A stretch of 64,000 nucleotides of DNA from Streptomyces sp. man185 (GCA_002551355.1 NTHE01000008.1:3361-67360), one strand, 5' to 3'; shown: positions 26,801 through 37,127, counted from the first letter of the stretch. The notes: generated by a model from the letters alone, not told the origin. Numbers and translations are program-made.

Positions 26801-28263
26801 GGCGTCCGGACCGCCTGCGCGCTGAACGACTGCGGCAGGGGGAGCGCGGCGGCGGGTTCCGTGCGGCCGGACGTGGCTTCCCGCACCTGGTCGCCGGTGA
26901 GCAGGTCCAGGGTGCCGATCGACCGTGCCGGGTCGGTCAGCAGCAGTTCGGTCAGCCCGTCCAGATAGTGCAGCCAGGTGGCCTCGTGTGCGGCGAGGTC
27001 CTCGGGCCCGTACGCGGCGGGGTCGGCGTCCAGGGTGAGCCGCAGGCCCCCCTCCGGGCCGGGGGCCGCGCCGACCGCGAGCCCTTCCACGGGGCCGGAG
27101 GCGAGATTGCGTACGGTGCCGGTGGTCCCGGCGAAGTCCAGGGCGCCGTCGAACGGCTTGACATTGACCAGCGGGCCGGTCAGCGAGGTCTCGGCCGACT
27201 CCAGGGCGAGATCGCGGCGCAGGTCCGCCTGCGGATAACGCTGGTGGCGACGGACCTCACGGATCTCCAGCACCACCCGGCGCAGCAGTTCAGCCCCGGT
27301 GTCCCCCGGGCGCACCGCGATCCGCAGCGGCAGCACGTTCACGGTCATGGCGGGGGTGCGCAGGGCCGCGGGCCCCCGCCGGTTGGTCAGCGGCAGCCCC
27401 AGCACCACGTCCTCGGAGCCGGTGAGCCGGTGCAGATGACCGGCGGTCGAGGCCACCACCAGCTCGGCCCACGTCGCCTTCGCCGCACGCGCCGCCCGGG
27501 ACAGCCGCTCCAGGGTCTCGGCGGGGAGGTCGGTGGTGCGGTGCGGGCCCCCGCCGTCCACCGCCGCCTCCGCGAGTGCGGCGGCAGGGGAGCGGCGGGG
27601 CACCGCCACGGCGGAGCCCGCCATGCGTGCCGACCAGAACGCCCGGTCCGCCGCGTACTCCTCACCGGCCAGATACGCGGCCTCCTGCCCCGTCAGCTCG
27701 CTCAGCGGGGCGAACCGGCTCTCGGGCAGCGGCTCTTCGGCCACCAGCGCCCGGTAGAGCTCGGCGACGCGCTGCCCGATGAGGGAGAGGGCGTAGGCGT
27801 CGACGGCTATGTGGTGCACGCGCTGGTACCAGCGGTGGCGCCCCTCGCCGACCCGGATCAACGCCTGCGTCATCAGCGAACCCTCGGCGGCGAGATCCAC
27901 CGGCCGGGCCAGGTCCTCCCGCATCCACGCCTCGGCCTCGGCCTCGGTCATCTCCAGCCGGTGCACCACGGGTTCGGCGGCGGGCACGATCCGCTGCACC
28001 GGTACGCCGTCGGTCTCCGACACGCGCAGGGCGAGGGTCTCCGCCTCGCCCACCGCCTGTCTCAACGCCTCCACGAACAGGTCCGCGTCCAGCGGCCCGT
28101 CGATCTCCACGCAGTCCGCCGTGTTCAGCTCGGAGCCGAGGGGGGCCAGCTGGTGCGCGTAGTAGATGCCCGACTGGGCCGTCAGGAGGGGGAGTCCGGG
28201 GGAGGGTGCGCCGCCGGAGTGCGCTGCCGAAGTGCTGGTCGGGCGGTTCGGACGCTCATGCAT
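20854..28263 (-). CDS. dhbF: Two-module siderophore NRPS, C-A-T-C-A-T-TE, predicted DHB-Arg-Thr assembly
   Basis: A 2,469-residue non-ribosomal peptide synthetase. Domain order with approximate residues: C1 30-440 ([10 protein letters not shown]), A1 470-1000 ([13 protein letters not shown]), T1 1050-1110 (LGGHSLL), C2 1130-1550 (HHIAGDGA), A2 1580-2080 ([13 protein letters not shown]), T2 2130-2195 (LGGHSLL), TE 2215-2469 (GWSTGG). My hand-read specificity codes are DADDVGLVDK for A1 and DFWNVGMVHK for A2. The second is the well-known Thr code; the first is compatible with Arg but less certain. With DHB supplied by the aryl carrier protein and an iterative EntF-like TE, the product should be a cyclic trimer of DHB-Arg-Thr, as in griseobactin/streptobactin. 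There is no epimerase domain. ATG 28263 is preferred over upstream in-frame starts because GGGGAG precedes it and the longer form would run towards the iron box. Confidence 0.93.
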   Translation of the reverse strand: MHERPNRPTSTSAAHSGGAPSPGLPLLTAQSGIYYAHQLAPLGSELNTADCVEIDGPLDADLFVEALRQAVGEAETLALRVSETDGVPVQRIVPAAEPVVHRLEMTEAEAEAWMREDLARPVDLAAEGSLMTQALIRVGEGRHRWYQRVHHIAVDAYALSLIGQRVAELYRALVAEEPLPESRFAPLSELTGQEAAYLAGEEYAADRAFWSARMAGSAVAVPRRSPAAALAEAAVDGGGPHRTTDLPAETLERLSRAARAAKATWAELVVASTAGHLHRLTGSEDVVLGLPLTNRRGPAALRTPAMTVNVLPLRIAVRPGDTGAELLRRVVLEIREVRRHQRYPQADLRRDLALESAETSLTGPLVNVKPFDGALDFAGTTGTVRNLASGPVEGLAVGAAPGPEGGLRLTLDADPAAYGPEDLAAHEATWLHYLDGLTELLLTDPARSIGTLDLLTGDQVREATSGRTEPAAALPLPQSFSAQAVRTPDALAVRSTVAGTFRGTSAEATSTADAGADARTEAGAPEAAAAPGARLTFAELDAASDRLAHLLTGLGASGSDRPGIAGDTENALGPGRTVALALPRTTDMVVALLAVLKAGLVCQPLDLGHPAARTLAVLEDARPLCVIGTAETLAALPGHGLPTVALDAPATADALATCPDGPLPAGPALGDPAYLIHTSGSTGRPKGVLVSHASLANLCAGHDTDHIAPAVARTGRERLRVAHSASFAFDASWDPLLWMVHGHELHLLDDAAYRDPAALTAYVDAHLVDYLDVTPSYAEALLAEGLLDEGRHHPAHIVVGGETVPPALWERLTEAAAVHPVNLYGPTETTVDAYYWVPGETAARPDGHPVRGSRVYVLDSSLRPVPAGVTGELYVAGACLALGYLGRPDLSAERFVADPFGALHGEPGGRMYRTGDLVRRRADHTLEFLGRSDDQVKIRGFRIELGEIQARLAAHPQVAAAAVIARDTGHGKRLLAYAVPAKGTATPPGPGELRDHLAAALPEHMVPATVTLLEALPRTANDKLDHRALPDPEPLSPAAGAESVGESDPHTEIVRGLYADVLGIAEPPAADAGFLNLGGHSLLAARLAARVREHFAVPFSIADVFRHSTPAALAAQVRARSGAAIASVPLSPVPRTGPLPLSPAQQRLWFLHRLEGPSPTYNIPLVLSVNGPLDRDALQLALRDLVDRHETLRTVYPPTDNGSGVDGDGTPHQLILPPGHEAARPVLHLAEPGSDLTEAVRHCFDLATEPPLRTVLFSDGPGHHTLLLLLHHIAGDGASTTPLARDLATAYTARLAGRAPEFAPLAGQYVDHAARLQLLLGSPAEPTVLAEAQLAHWREALAGLPDQLELPTDRPRPPVATSAGDTVPFALDATAHEALRRLARAHGATVFMTVQAGLAALLTRHGCGSDIPLGTPVAGRDDDASAGLVGFFTNTVVLRTDTSGDPAFGDLLDRVRATTLAAYEHDALPFDHLVEALNPTRSLSRHPLFQVMLAWQSIADGPVALGPDTTARLTAVPSGTAKFDLTLNAGELPGGGIGGFLEFRTDLFDRSTAQTLADRLSRLLTAAAERPETPVGLLPVLGEDEVHRALVEANGVPSGDRPLPLTLAEVYGAAARRHPERVAVTCEGDTLTYAELSSRAQSLARLLADRNIGPGSIVALALPRSLDLVAGLLAVSLAGAAYLPMDPDYPADRLSYMLEDAHPAAVITDTATAEQLPAHDLPLITVDEAAGFPDGPVGQADRTRPLTPQDPAYVIYTSGSTGRPKGVVVTQHNVTRLLTATEHWFSFGPEDVWTLFHSYAFDFSVWELWGALLYGGRVVVVPHVTSRDPHAFLRLLADERVTVLNQTPSAFYQLTAADREAPGHELALRYIVFGGEALELGRLADWYTRHRENAPTLVNMYGITETTVHVSYLALDRATAASAISSTIGVNIPDLRVYVLDDRLQPVPPGVTGEMYVAGEGVALGYLGRPDLTAGRFVADPFAHLFGESGRRMYRSGDLARRRADGTLEYFGRGDQQVKIRGFRIELGEIEAVLAAHPEVADVAVVVREDQPGDKRLVGYVVAAPGTDPVPAALREHGAATLPVHMVPSAVVVLDRLPLTGNGKLDRKALPAPGASVNAAGRAPRTVREEQLCSIFAEVLGLPSAGVEDNFFDLGGHSLLAVRLAGRIRSAFGIEVSIGTVFQAPTPAALDTALDVSREEDPLDVLLPLRPARPGDRAPIHCVHPAGGLSWCYAGLIRNLPADVPIYGLQAQGVGEATADEPLPTTLEELAAHYASRIREVQPEGPYRLLGWSTGGIIAHAIAAVLQEAGQEVELLAILDAYPAEGFRDLPVPDRAEALESLLTMGGYGPESLCDKELNTANVVEVLRREGSPLAALSAAKIEALGEVYLNTNDLVRAYEHRVFQGDVLFFRATVDTIDDTLTPETWTRYVSGRIDNTNVACSHKDMTLPEPIAHIARVVADRLTELEK

Positions 28264-28323
28264 GTGTGTGACGACTCCCCTGAAGGACAACGGACACCGG
28301 GCCACCAGGCACACGGCGCACAC

Positions 28324-28342
28324 TTAGGTAAGGCTAAGTTAA
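28324..28342. promoter_or_regulatory. DmdR/IdeR iron box between the NRPS and the M20 gene
   Basis: TTAGGTAAGGCTAAGTTAA has three mismatches to the iron-box consensus. It lies 60 bases before the NRPS start on one side and 58 bases before the M20 hydrolase start on the other, so one bound repressor could block both divergent genes. Confidence 0.8.
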
Positions 28343-28400
28343 CCTATTTCCGACAGTGCAGGCGACCGCCCCGGGGCGGTCCGGAACGCCAGGAGAGCCC

Positions 28401-29618
28401 ATGACGGTCCCCGCAGCCCCACGCCCCGAGACGCGGGCGGACGAGGGGGTCGGCAGCGTGCCTGACGAAGGGGGCGGCGCAGGAGTCGACGAGCGGATCC
28501 GTGCGCTCAGGACCGCCGTGCGGGAGGCGATCGGCGGCCACGCCCCGTCCCTGCTGGACCTGAGTCGGCGCCTGCACGCCGAGCCCGAGACTGCCTTCGA
28601 GGAGCACAGGTCCGCCGCGCTCTGCGCCGAACTCCTCGCCGCGCACGGCTTCGAGGTCACCGCACCCGCCCACGGCCTGGACACGGCGTTCCGCGCCACG
28701 ATCGGCTCCGGACCCGTCACCGTGGCCATCGTCTGCGAGTACGACGCGCTGCCCGGCCTCGGCCACGCCTGCGGGCACAACCTGATCGCCGCCGCCGGAG
28801 TCGGCGCGGCCCTCGGCCTCGCCCCCCACGCGGACGAACTCGGCCTGACCGTACGGGTCATCGGCACCCCCGCCGAGGAGCGCGGAGCCGGCAAGGCGCT
28901 GCTGCTGGACGCCGGGGCGTTCGACGGGGTCGACGCCGCGATGATGGTGCACCCCTGCCCCTTCGAGATGGCCGACTTCCGCTCCTTCGCGCTCGGCACC
29001 CTCGACGTCACCTACACCGGCCGTGCCGCGCACCCCAGCCTCAACCCGCACGAGGGCCGCAACGCCGCCGACGCGCTGACCGTCGCCCAGGTCGCCCTGG
29101 GGCTCCTGCGCCAGCAACTGCCCCCGCAGTGGCGGGTGCACGGCATCACCACCGCCGCCGGGACCGCGCCCAACGCGATACCCGACCGGGCCACCGCCAC
29201 CTACGAGATACGGGCGCTGGCCGCCGAGGACCTGCGCGAGCTGCGGCAGCGGGTCGAGGACTGCTTCCGTGCCGGGGCGCTCGCCACCGGCTGCGAAGTG
29301 ACCCTGGAGCGCCCCGAGCCCGACTACCTGGACTTCCGGGGTGACCCGGAGCTGATCCGCCTCTGGACCGCCAACGCCCGGGAGCTGGGCCGCGCCGAAC
29401 CGGTCGACCGCCCGCCGTTCGCCTGCACCGACATGGGCAACGTCTCGCACGCGGTGCCGTCCATCCACCCGGTGCTCGACATCAGCGGGGGAGCCTGCGG
29501 CCCGCACGAGGCCGCCTTTGCCGAGGCGGCCATCTCTCCGGCGGCCGAACAGGCCCTGCTGGACGGGGCGGTGGGCATGGCGTGGACGGCCGCCGACTTC
29601 GCCGCCGTCAGGATCTGA
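28401..29618 (+). CDS. M20-family amidohydrolase/peptidase divergent from the siderophore NRPS
   Basis: A 405-residue zinc hydrolase of the M20D/amidohydrolase group (AbgA, IAA-amino-acid hydrolase and PM20D2 relatives). Metal-site motifs are visible: CEYDALPGLGHACGHN at about 118-133, GTPAEERGAGK at about 154-164, MMVHPCPF, and a late histidine in VPSIHPVLDISGG. The dimerisation domain lies between (DVTYTGRAAHPSLNPHEGRNA). ATG 28401 follows AGGAGA at a 4-base spacing. It shares the 137-bp divergent region and its iron box with the NRPS. Relatives cleave N-acyl amino acids or dipeptides, so the DHB-Arg amide of the imported siderophore is a plausible substrate; this is inference. It ends at a strong hairpin. 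Confidence 0.85.
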   Translation: MTVPAAPRPETRADEGVGSVPDEGGGAGVDERIRALRTAVREAIGGHAPSLLDLSRRLHAEPETAFEEHRSAALCAELLAAHGFEVTAPAHGLDTAFRATIGSGPVTVAIVCEYDALPGLGHACGHNLIAAAGVGAALGLAPHADELGLTVRVIGTPAEERGAGKALLLDAGAFDGVDAAMMVHPCPFEMADFRSFALGTLDVTYTGRAAHPSLNPHEGRNAADALTVAQVALGLLRQQLPPQWRVHGITTAAGTAPNAIPDRATATYEIRALAAEDLRELRQRVEDCFRAGALATGCEVTLERPEPDYLDFRGDPELIRLWTANARELGRAEPVDRPPFACTDMGNVSHAVPSIHPVLDISGGACGPHEAAFAEAAISPAAEQALLDGAVGMAWTAADFAAVRI

Positions 29619-29628
29619 GCCCGGGACC

Positions 29629-29678
29629 GACGCCGGGCGGCCCGGACCGGAAGCTCCCGGTCCGGGCCGCCCGGCGTC
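29629..29678. terminator. Perfect 22-bp hairpin between convergent genes
   Basis: Arms 29629-29650 and 29657-29678 are exact reverse complements with a 6-base loop. It sits between the M20 gene and the receptor lipoprotein gene, which converge. Confidence 0.75.
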
Positions 29679-29693
29679 GCCGTCCCCCGAAGG

Positions 29694-30701
29694 TCACTTG
29701 GCGGAGAGCGCCTTGACGTAGTCGGCCAGCACGACGTCCGCCGCGAGCGGGCCGCCGCGCGTGGACCACACCGAGCCGTCGACGGTCACGGCCTGGCCGT
29801 TCTTCACGGCGCCCAGCTCCTTGTAGGCGGGCTTGGACTGGACGTCCTTGAGCGCCTTCTCGCCGTCCGAGGTCAGCGTCGAGAGGAACAGCCAGTCGCC
29901 GTCGATCTCGTTGATCTTCTCCAGGCTCAGCGACGGCGTGTGCGCGTTGCCGTCCTTGTCCTGGGACTTGGGCCGCTTCAGCCCCATCTCCAGAGCGACG
30001 CCACTGGCGAACTGCTTGTTCTCCATCCAGCTGGGACCGTCCGGGTTCCAGCGGACGATGGAGACCTCGGCGCCCTTGTTCTTGCCGAGCTTCTCCCCGG
30101 CGGCCTTGGCGGCGCCCTCGTGCGTGGTGATGAACTTGTTGGCGGCGTCGAGCTTGTTGACGGCGTTGCCGACACCCCGGAAGAACAGCTTCCAGTCATC
30201 GGTGGGCGCCATCGTCACCAACGTGGCCGGAGTGATCTCCCGCAGCTGCCCCAGCACCTGCTCGTCCTGCATGTCACCGGCGAGGATCAGGTCGGGCTTC
30301 GCGGCGACGACCTTGTCCATGACCGGCTGGAGGAGGTTGCCGACGACGTCGATGCCCTCCACCTTGTCGGCGAGGTAGGCCGGGGGCTTGTCCAGGCCCT
30401 GCCCGTTGGTGATGCCGACCGGCTTGATGTCCAGCGCCAGCACCGCGTCCAGGTCCTCCTGGGTCAGCGTGACGATGCGCTTGGGCTCCGCGGGTATCTC
30501 CACGGCCTTGCCGGTGGCGTCCTTGACCGTACGGGTCGCGGAGGAGGCGGTGTCGGCCTTGCCGGCCTTGTCCCCGGAGGACTTGCCCGAGTCGGAGTCC
30601 GTCCCGCAGGCCGTCAGGAGCAGGGCGGCGGCCCCGAGTGCGGCGACGGCTTGCGCCGCTCTTCGGGTGGCGTTACGGGCGGGGCGGCGGTGCAGGATCA
30701 T
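29694..30701 (-). CDS. Ferric-siderophore substrate-binding lipoprotein (FepB/CeuE type)
   Basis: A 335-residue lipoprotein of the periplasmic-binding family used for iron siderophores. I start it at ATG 30701 (MILHRRPARNATRR), preceded by GGAG at 7 bases. An Arg-rich n-region, a hydrophobic core and the lipobox LTAC at about residue 31 follow, then a Ser/Lys/Gly linker. The mature part contains the expected lobes: RTVKDATGKAVEIPAEPKRIVTL, DIKPVGITNG and PDLILAGDMQD. It should capture the ferric siderophore outside the membrane and hand it to the fused permease. It is divergent from the ATPase, with an iron box between. Confidence 0.92.
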   Translation of the reverse strand: MILHRRPARNATRRAAQAVAALGAAALLLTACGTDSDSGKSSGDKAGKADTASSATRTVKDATGKAVEIPAEPKRIVTLTQEDLDAVLALDIKPVGITNGQGLDKPPAYLADKVEGIDVVGNLLQPVMDKVVAAKPDLILAGDMQDEQVLGQLREITPATLVTMAPTDDWKLFFRGVGNAVNKLDAANKFITTHEGAAKAAGEKLGKNKGAEVSIVRWNPDGPSWMENKQFASGVALEMGLKRPKSQDKDGNAHTPSLSLEKINEIDGDWLFLSTLTSDGEKALKDVQSKPAYKELGAVKNGQAVTVDGSVWSTRGGPLAADVVLADYVKALSAK

Positions 30702-30782
30702 CAAGGGCTCCGGGTTCAACGGGACATGAAGCTGTGACGGCCGCACGGTCACATGGATGCGGCCGCCGGCTCGTGAGCGAGC

Positions 30783-30801
30783 TAAGGTTAGCCTTACTTT
30801 A
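30783..30801. promoter_or_regulatory. DmdR/IdeR iron box between receptor and ATPase genes
   Basis: On the minus strand TAAAGTAAGGCTAACCTTA matches the 19-bp iron box at 15 positions, including the whole AGGCTAACCT core. It is the only such site in the 149-bp divergent region and probably controls both genes. Confidence 0.75.
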
Positions 30802-30850
30802 GCGGCATCGGGCAGGGAGATGCCCAATTCCTTCGGAAAGGCCGGTCCTC

Positions 30851-31642
30851 GTGGAAATCCGTGTCGAACAGCTCACCGCTGGATACGCCGGTCATACCGC
30901 CGTGGATCAGGTCGACCTGGCGGTTCCCTCCGGTCAGGTCGTGGCGATCGTCGGCCCCAACGGCTGCGGCAAATCGACCCTCCTGCGCTCCATGGCCCGC
31001 CTTCACCAGCCCCGCGCCGGCTCGGTGTTCGTCGGCGACGCCGACGTCTGGAAGCTGCGCCAGCGCGACGCCGCCCACCGCATCGCCCTGCTGCCCCAGG
31101 CCCCGCAGGCCCCCGAGGCGGTCACCGTCGCCGGACTCGTACGGTACGGACGCCATCCCCACCAGGGGCTGTTCCGCCAGTGGTCGCGGGAGGACGAGGA
31201 GGCCGTCACCCGCGCCCTTGAGGCCACCGGAACCACGGCTCTGGCCGGACGCCGCCTCGACCAGCTCTCCGGCGGCCAGCGCCAGCGCTGCTGGCTCGCC
31301 ATGGCCCTCGCCCAGGAGACCCCCGTCGTCCTGCTCGACGAGCCCACCAGCGCCCTCGACATCGGGCACGCCGTGGAGGTCCTGGACCTGGTCCGCGAAG
31401 TCGCCGCCGAGGGCCGCACCATCGTCATGGTCGTCCACGACCTGGCCGCGGCCGCGCGCTACGCCGACACCCTGGTCGCCATGCGCGACGGCAGGATCGT
31501 CGCCTCGGGGCCGCCGCGCGAGACCGTGGATGCCGCGCTCGTCCGGGAGCTCTACGGCATCGAGGCGGAGATCCTCACCGCGACCTCCGACGGGAGCCCC
31601 GTCGTCGTACCGAGGGTGAGCGTGCCCACGGCCGGCGTCTGA
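30851..31642 (+). CDS. Ferric-siderophore ABC transporter ATPase (FepC type)
   Basis: A 263-residue nucleotide-binding protein with Walker A GPNGCGKST, signature LSGGQRQR, Walker B VVLLDEPTSALD and the switch histidine in MVVHDL. It would drive import through the fused FecCD permease encoded 13 kb away. GTG 30851 is chosen because it begins the family N-terminus (EIRVEQLTAGYAG) and GGAAAGG lies about 8 bases upstream. A hairpin follows. Confidence 0.93.
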   Translation: MEIRVEQLTAGYAGHTAVDQVDLAVPSGQVVAIVGPNGCGKSTLLRSMARLHQPRAGSVFVGDADVWKLRQRDAAHRIALLPQAPQAPEAVTVAGLVRYGRHPHQGLFRQWSREDEEAVTRALEATGTTALAGRRLDQLSGGQRQRCWLAMALAQETPVVLLDEPTSALDIGHAVEVLDLVREVAAEGRTIVMVVHDLAAAARYADTLVAMRDGRIVASGPPRETVDAALVRELYGIEAEILTATSDGSPVVVPRVSVPTAGV

Positions 31643-31680
31643 CGCCCCGACCCCGCGCTCCTCACGGGCGCCCGAAAACG

Positions 31681-31712
31681 CCGAGGGGCCCCTCCGTCCG
31701 GGGGCCCCTCGG
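31681..31712. terminator. Hairpin between convergent ATPase and meaB genes
   Basis: CCGAGGGGCCCC and GGGGCCCCTCGG form a perfect 12-bp stem with an 8-base loop. Confidence 0.75.
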
Positions 31713-31740
31713 TCTGTGTCCGCGTCCTGCGCCGACGCGT

Positions 31741-32760
31741 TCAGGCAGACGTTCCCGCGCCGGGCTCGCCCCCTACGCCGCCGCGGAACGCGCCGAGGAT
31801 CTCCTCGGCCGCCAGCGTCGCCGTCAACGTGCCCTCCCGGACCCGCTGTTCGAGCTCCGGAGCGAGCTTCCGCACCGCCGGATGGCTGTACAGGCTGTCC
31901 AGCAGCTCGTCACGGACCATGGCCCAGGTCCAGTCCACCTGCTGGTCCCGCCGCTTCGCCGCCAGCCGCCCGGTCGACTCCAGGACCGTACGGTGCTGCT
32001 CCAGCCGGTCCCACAAAGTGTCCAGGCCGAGGGACTCGCGCGCGCTGCACGTGAGCACCGGGGGCGTCCAGGCCGCGTCCGCCGGATGCATCAGCCGTAG
32101 CGCGCCCGCCAGTTCACGGGCCGCCGAGCGGGCGTCGCGCTCGTGCGGGCCGTCGGCCTTGTTCACCGCGATGGCGTCCGCCAGCTCCAGAACACCCTTC
32201 TTGATGCCCTGCAACTGGTCACCGGTACGGGCCAGCGTCAGCAGCAGGAACGTGTCGACCATGTTGGCCACCGCCGTCTCCGACTGCCCGACGCCCACCG
32301 TCTCCACCAGCACCACGTCGTAACCCGCCGCCTCCATCACCACGATGGACTCCCGGGTCGCCTTGGCCACCCCGCCCAGCGTGCCCGCCGTGGGGGAGGG
32401 GCGGACGAAGGCGGCCGGGTCCACCGCCAGGCGCTCCATCCGGGTCTTGTCGCCCAGGATGGAACCGCCCGTACGGCTGGAGGACGGATCGACCGCGAGC
32501 ACCGCCACCCGGTGACCGAGGCCGGTCAGCATCGTGCCGAGCGCGTCGATGAACGTGGACTTGCCCACGCCCGGCACCCCGCTGATGCCGATCCGCCGGG
32601 CCGCCCCCGCGTGCGGCAGCAACTGGCTCAGCAACTGCTGCGCCAGCACCCGGTGTTCCGCCCGCGTCGACTCGACGAGCGTGATCGCGCGCGCCACGAA
32701 CGCCCGCCTCCCGTCGAGCACTCCCTGCACATAACCGTCGATGTCGATCTTCGCAGCCAT
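31741..32760 (-). CDS. meaB: Methylmalonyl-CoA mutase-associated GTPase MeaB
   Basis: A 339-residue G3E-family GTPase that gates cobalamin loading and protects methylmalonyl-CoA mutase. It has the P-loop GVPGVGKST at about residues 60-68, VDPSSSRTGGSILGDKTRM, ETVGVGQSE and the base-specificity motif NKAD. It starts 12 bases after the mutB stop on the same strand, as the last gene of the mutA-mutB-meaB operon. The C-terminal tail is about 15 residues of low complexity. Confidence 0.95.
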   Translation of the reverse strand: MAAKIDIDGYVQGVLDGRRAFVARAITLVESTRAEHRVLAQQLLSQLLPHAGAARRIGISGVPGVGKSTFIDALGTMLTGLGHRVAVLAVDPSSSRTGGSILGDKTRMERLAVDPAAFVRPSPTAGTLGGVAKATRESIVVMEAAGYDVVLVETVGVGQSETAVANMVDTFLLLTLARTGDQLQGIKKGVLELADAIAVNKADGPHERDARSAARELAGALRLMHPADAAWTPPVLTCSARESLGLDTLWDRLEQHRTVLESTGRLAAKRRDQQVDWTWAMVRDELLDSLYSHPAVRKLAPELEQRVREGTLTATLAAEEILGAFRGGVGGEPGAGTSA

Positions 32761-32772
32761 CCGGTCAGCGGC

Positions 32773-34998
32773 TCACAGCTCGTGGCCGAGCGCGGCGCCG
32801 AGCCGCGTCACCAGGTCGTGGGCCGCGTCCGGGATCACCGTCCCCGGCGGGAAGACCGAGGCGGCGCCCGCCTCGTGCAGTGCCTCGATGTCCTGCGGCG
32901 GAATCACCCCGCCCACCACGATCATGATGTCCTCGCGACCCTCGGCGGCCAGCTCCTCGCGCAGCGCCGGCACCAGGGTCAGGTGTCCCGCCGCCAGCGA
33001 GGAGACGCCCACGATGTGCACGTCCGCCTCGACGGCCTGCCGTGCCACCTCGCCCGGGGTCTGGAACAGCGGGCCGACGTCCACGTCGAAGCCCAGGTCG
33101 GCGAAGGCCGTGGCGATCACCTTCTGGCCCCGGTCGTGACCGTCCTGGCCCATCTTGGCGACCAGGATGCGCGGGCGACGGCCCTCCGCCTCCTCGAACG
33201 CGTCGACCAGCGCACGGGTCCGGTCCACGGAAGGGGACTCTCCTGCCTCTTTGCGGTACACACCGGAGATCGTACGGATCTGCCCCGCGTGCCGCCCGTA
33301 CACCTTCTCCAGCGCGTCCGAGATCTCGCCGACCGTGGCCATCGCCCGCGCCGCGTCGACCGCCAGCGCCAGCAGGTTGCCCTCGAGACCCGGGCCCGGA
33401 TCACGCTCGGCGGCGGTCGTCAGCGCCCGCAGCGCCTCCTGGCACGCCACTTCGTCTCGCTCCTCGCGCAGTCGGCGCAGCTTCTCGATCTGCTGGGTGC
33501 GCACCGAGGAGTTGTCGACCTTGAGCACGTCGATCTTCTCGTCGGTCTCCACGCGGTACTTGTTCACCCCGATCACCGGCTGCCGCCCGGAGTCGATCCG
33601 CGCCTGCGTCCGCGCGGCCGCCTCCTCCACCCGGAGCTTGGGGATGCCCGCGTCGATGGCCTTCGCCATGCCGCCGGCCGCCTCGACCTCCTCGATGTGC
33701 TGCCAGGCCCGGTCCGCCAGATCGCGCGTCAGCTTCTCCACGTACGCGCTGCCGCCCCACGGGTCGATGACCCGGCAGGTGCCGGACTCCTGCTGAAGCA
33801 GGAGCTGGGTGTTACGGGCGATCCGCGCCGAGAAGTCGGTGGGCAGCGCCAGCGCCTCGTCCAGCGCGTTGGTGTGCAGCGACTGGGTGTGCCCCTGCGT
33901 CGCGGCCATCGCCTCCACGCACGTACGCGTCACGTTGTTGAACACGTCCTGCGCGGTCAGCGACCACCCCGAGGTCTGCGAATGCGTGCGCAGGGAAAGG
34001 GACTTGGGGTTCTTCGGATCGAACTGCTTCACCAGGCGAGCCCAGAGGAGCCGGGCCGCCCGCAACTTGGCGACCTCCATGAAGAAGTTCATCCCGATCG
34101 CCCAGAAGAACGACAGGCGCGGCGCGAACGCGTCGACGTCCAGGCCGGCCTCCTGCCCGGCGCGCAGATACTCCACCCCGTCGGCCAGCGTGTACGCCAG
34201 CTCCAGATCCGCCGTGGCCCCGGCCTCCTGGATGTGATAGCCGGAGATCGAGATGGAGTTGTAGCGCGGCATCTTCCTTGAGGTGAACGCGAAGATGTCG
34301 GAGATGATCCGCATCGAGGGCGTCGGCGGATAGATGTAGGTGTTGCGGACCATGAACTCCTTCAGAATGTCGTTCTGAATGGTCCCGGCCAACTTCTCGG
34401 GCGGCACGCCCTGTTCCTCGGCAGCCACGATGTACAGCGCCAGCACGGGGAGCACCGCGCCGTTCATCGTCATCGACACCGACATCCGGTCCAGCGGAAT
34501 GCCGTCGAACAACTGGCGCATGTCGTAGATCGAGTCGATTGCCACCCCGGCCATGCCGACGTCACCGGTCACCCGCGGGTGGTCGCTGTCGTAGCCCCGG
34601 TGGGTGGGCAGGTCGAAGGCGACCGACAGACCCTTCTGCCCGGCCGCGAGATTGCGCCGGTAGAAGGCGTTGGACTCCTCGGCCGTGGAGAAACCGGCGT
34701 ACTGACGGATCGTCCAGGGCTGGTTGACGTACATCGTCGGGTAGGGCCCGCGCAGATACGGGGCGATGCCCGGGTAGCTGTGCAGCGCGTCCAGGCCCTC
34801 CAGGTCCTCACCGGTGTAGAGCGGTTTGACCGTGATGCCCTCGGGCGTCTCCCAGAGCGTGGCATCGGCGCCGTCGGCCGCCTTGGTCACGGCCGCCTGC
34901 CACTCCCCGGCCGAAGCGGCGGGCGGCGCGGTCGACGTGAGCGGCACGTCGGAGAAGTCGGGAACGGAGGGTTTACGGTCCGTGGGCGAGGTCGGCAT
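32773..34998 (-). CDS. mutB: Methylmalonyl-CoA mutase large subunit
   Basis: A 741-residue adenosylcobalamin enzyme interconverting methylmalonyl-CoA and succinyl-CoA, linking propionate, polyketide extender units and the TCA cycle. The TIM barrel carries the substrate-binding sequence [25 protein letters not shown]; the C-terminal B12 domain has the cobalt-ligand motif DGHDRGQ at about residue 626. ATG 34998 overlaps the mutA stop (TGATG), so translation is coupled. The first 30 residues are an extension rich in Pro and Ser. Confidence 0.96.
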   Translation of the reverse strand: MPTSPTDRKPSVPDFSDVPLTSTAPPAASAGEWQAAVTKAADGADATLWETPEGITVKPLYTGEDLEGLDALHSYPGIAPYLRGPYPTMYVNQPWTIRQYAGFSTAEESNAFYRRNLAAGQKGLSVAFDLPTHRGYDSDHPRVTGDVGMAGVAIDSIYDMRQLFDGIPLDRMSVSMTMNGAVLPVLALYIVAAEEQGVPPEKLAGTIQNDILKEFMVRNTYIYPPTPSMRIISDIFAFTSRKMPRYNSISISGYHIQEAGATADLELAYTLADGVEYLRAGQEAGLDVDAFAPRLSFFWAIGMNFFMEVAKLRAARLLWARLVKQFDPKNPKSLSLRTHSQTSGWSLTAQDVFNNVTRTCVEAMAATQGHTQSLHTNALDEALALPTDFSARIARNTQLLLQQESGTCRVIDPWGGSAYVEKLTRDLADRAWQHIEEVEAAGGMAKAIDAGIPKLRVEEAAARTQARIDSGRQPVIGVNKYRVETDEKIDVLKVDNSSVRTQQIEKLRRLREERDEVACQEALRALTTAAERDPGPGLEGNLLALAVDAARAMATVGEISDALEKVYGRHAGQIRTISGVYRKEAGESPSVDRTRALVDAFEEAEGRRPRILVAKMGQDGHDRGQKVIATAFADLGFDVDVGPLFQTPGEVARQAVEADVHIVGVSSLAAGHLTLVPALREELAAEGREDIMIVVGGVIPPQDIEALHEAGAASVFPPGTVIPDAAHDLVTRLGAALGHEL

Positions 34999-36860
34999 CA
35001 CGCCACTCCCATGCGGTCGAGAACGGAGGTGAGAACGGCGACCGCGTCGCAGCCCGCGAAGACGTAGGCGTCGACTTCGGCGTACTCGCCGGGGCGTCCC
35101 GCGAGGAACACCTGCGCCGCGCCCGCCGACTTCAGCGCACCGGCCACCGCGTCCGCCTGCTCGGCGTAGAGCGCGTCCGACGAACACAGCACGGCGACCG
35201 ACGCCCCGGAGGCGGTCAGCGCACCGGCGGCCTTGTTCGCGTCCACCGACACCGGGTCGTGCACCGCCTCGATTCCGCCCGCTCCGAAGAGGTTGACGGC
35301 GAACGAGGCCCGCGCGGTGTGCGCGGCGGCCGGGCCGAGCGCCGCGACGAACACCTTCGGGCGGCTTCCGGTCGCCGCGAGGTGCGCGTCCGACCGGGCG
35401 CGCAGCGCCTCGAACGCCTCGTCCCGCCGGACCCGGGGCAGACCGCCCGGAGCCCCCGCGTACGCATCGGCCGCGGGCTCGCGCTCCACCGGGCGCTCAC
35501 CGGGCATCGGGAATTCGCTGACCCCGGTGATCGGCTCCTTGCGGCGGGCCAGCTTCGCACTGCGCGCCGCCCAGGTGGTGGCGAGCCGCTCCGCGACCGT
35601 CCCGGAGCGCAGAGCGGCGGGCAGACCGCCCGCACGCTCGGTCTCCTGGAAGAACGCCCAGGCCGCCGCGGCGAGTTCGCCGGTCAGCCGCTCCACGTAC
35701 CAGGAGCCGCCCGCCGGGTCGATGACCCGCGCCAGGTGCGACTCCTCCATCAGGATCGTCGAGGTGTTACGGGCGATGCGCCGCGCGAACGCGTCGGGCA
35801 GGCCCAGGGCGTGATCGAACGGCAGAACGGTCACGGAGTCCGCGCCGCCCACCCCCGCACCCAGCGTGGCGAGCGTGGTGCGCAGCATGTTCACCCACGG
35901 GTCGCGGCGCGTCATCATCACCGGAGAGGTGATGGCGTGCTGACGCTGGGCCCCGGCGGCGGGAGCTCCGGACGCCTCGGCGACGCGCGCCCACAGCCGG
36001 CGCGCGGCGCGCAGCTTGGCGATCGTCAGGAACTGGTCGGCGGTGGCCGCGTAACGGAACTCCAGCTGCCCGCAGGCCGCTTCCACGCTCATTCCGGCAG
36101 CGGTCAGCGCCCGCAGATAGGCGACGCCGGTGGCCAGGGAGAGCCCCAGCTCCTCACCGGCCGAACCGCCCGCCTCGTGGTACGGCAGCGCGTCCACGGT
36201 GACGGCCCGCAGCCCCGGGTACTCCGCGTCGCACCGCTGTGCCCAGCACACGGCGGCGGCGAGGTCCGCCTCGACGCCCGTCCGGGCCTCGTGGCCGAGC
36301 GGGTCGGCGCCCAGCGTGCCGCGCGCCTCCGCCTTGGCGACGCCGCGGTCCTCGTACAGCCGCAGCAGCTCCGTCGCGGCGGCGTCCAGGTCGGCCGGGG
36401 CGTCGAGGGCGATGGGCGCGAGGTCGAGGTACACGCCGTCCAGCGCGCGGGAGAGCCCGTGGACGGGGACGCCCGCCGGACCGCCCACCGTGAGCCAGAG
36501 CGAGGTCACCCCGTTCTCCAGATCACCGAGCACCGCCTCGTTCAGCCGGGCGGGGTCGGTGAGGGCGTGGCGCTGGCGTACGTCCCAGCCGCCCGCCGCG
36601 TTCCCCTCGGCCCTGCTGCCCCGGGTGAAGGGGGCGAAGCCGGGAAAGCCGGTGTCCGGCGACACGTCGTGCGCGGTGTAGAGGGGGCGGGTGGTGAGCC
36701 CGTCCTCCAGTGTGGTGGACAGCGCTTCCTCGGCGGCCGAGCCCGTGACTTCCTTGCCCGACTTGCGCAGTACGCCTTCGACGAGGCTCTGCCACTGGTC
36801 ATGGGAAGGGTCGGGGAACGCGGCGGCCGGAGAGAGCCCGTCAGCAGGCTGGACCGTCAT
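34998..36860 (-). CDS. mutA: Methylmalonyl-CoA mutase small subunit
   Basis: A 620-residue partner of the large subunit. It shares the barrel fold ([53 protein letters not shown]) but lacks the DxHxxG cobalt ligand in its C-terminal domain ([19 protein letters not shown]), as expected for this non-catalytic subunit. It is first in the mutA-mutB-meaB operon. Its ATG at 36860 has no strong Shine-Dalgarno in the preceding bases. Confidence 0.94.
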   Translation of the reverse strand: MTVQPADGLSPAAAFPDPSHDQWQSLVEGVLRKSGKEVTGSAAEEALSTTLEDGLTTRPLYTAHDVSPDTGFPGFAPFTRGSRAEGNAAGGWDVRQRHALTDPARLNEAVLGDLENGVTSLWLTVGGPAGVPVHGLSRALDGVYLDLAPIALDAPADLDAAATELLRLYEDRGVAKAEARGTLGADPLGHEARTGVEADLAAAVCWAQRCDAEYPGLRAVTVDALPYHEAGGSAGEELGLSLATGVAYLRALTAAGMSVEAACGQLEFRYAATADQFLTIAKLRAARRLWARVAEASGAPAAGAQRQHAITSPVMMTRRDPWVNMLRTTLATLGAGVGGADSVTVLPFDHALGLPDAFARRIARNTSTILMEESHLARVIDPAGGSWYVERLTGELAAAAWAFFQETERAGGLPAALRSGTVAERLATTWAARSAKLARRKEPITGVSEFPMPGERPVEREPAADAYAGAPGGLPRVRRDEAFEALRARSDAHLAATGSRPKVFVAALGPAAAHTARASFAVNLFGAGGIEAVHDPVSVDANKAAGALTASGASVAVLCSSDALYAEQADAVAGALKSAGAAQVFLAGRPGEYAEVDAYVFAGCDAVAVLTSVLDRMGVA

Positions 36861-37074
36861 GCTCAGATGCTAGGGCAGTGCGCTGAACCAGCAGCAGGGG
36901 CACGTGCTGTGACCTTGCCCTCTCGGGCATGTACTTGATCCTTTACATACCGTCGCGTAACCGGCGTGGGGGACGGGCGGCGGCAACACGACGATTCTCG
37001 ACATGGGGGTGAATCGGGACACTAGTGCATATTATGTGCGAAGTCTCCTGATTTTTTATGTCATCCCTGGAATG

Positions 37075-37114
37075 CCGTATCCACCCCGGCGCCCCTGCGG
37101 CCGCCGGGATACGG
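37075..37114 (+). promoter_or_regulatory. Leader hairpin just before the ribosome binding site
   Basis: CCGTATCC (37075-37082) and GGATACGG (37107-37114) are exact complements, and an inner pair CCCGGCG/CGCCGGG can form instead. The structure ends directly before GAGAGGA, the likely Shine-Dalgarno of the 37128 gene. The 267-bp gap upstream (36861-37127) is otherwise without genes; 37020-37060 is unusually A+T-rich (contains TATTAT and a T6 run) and probably holds a promoter. Confidence 0.35.
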
Positions 37115-37127
37115 AGAGGACGCGACC

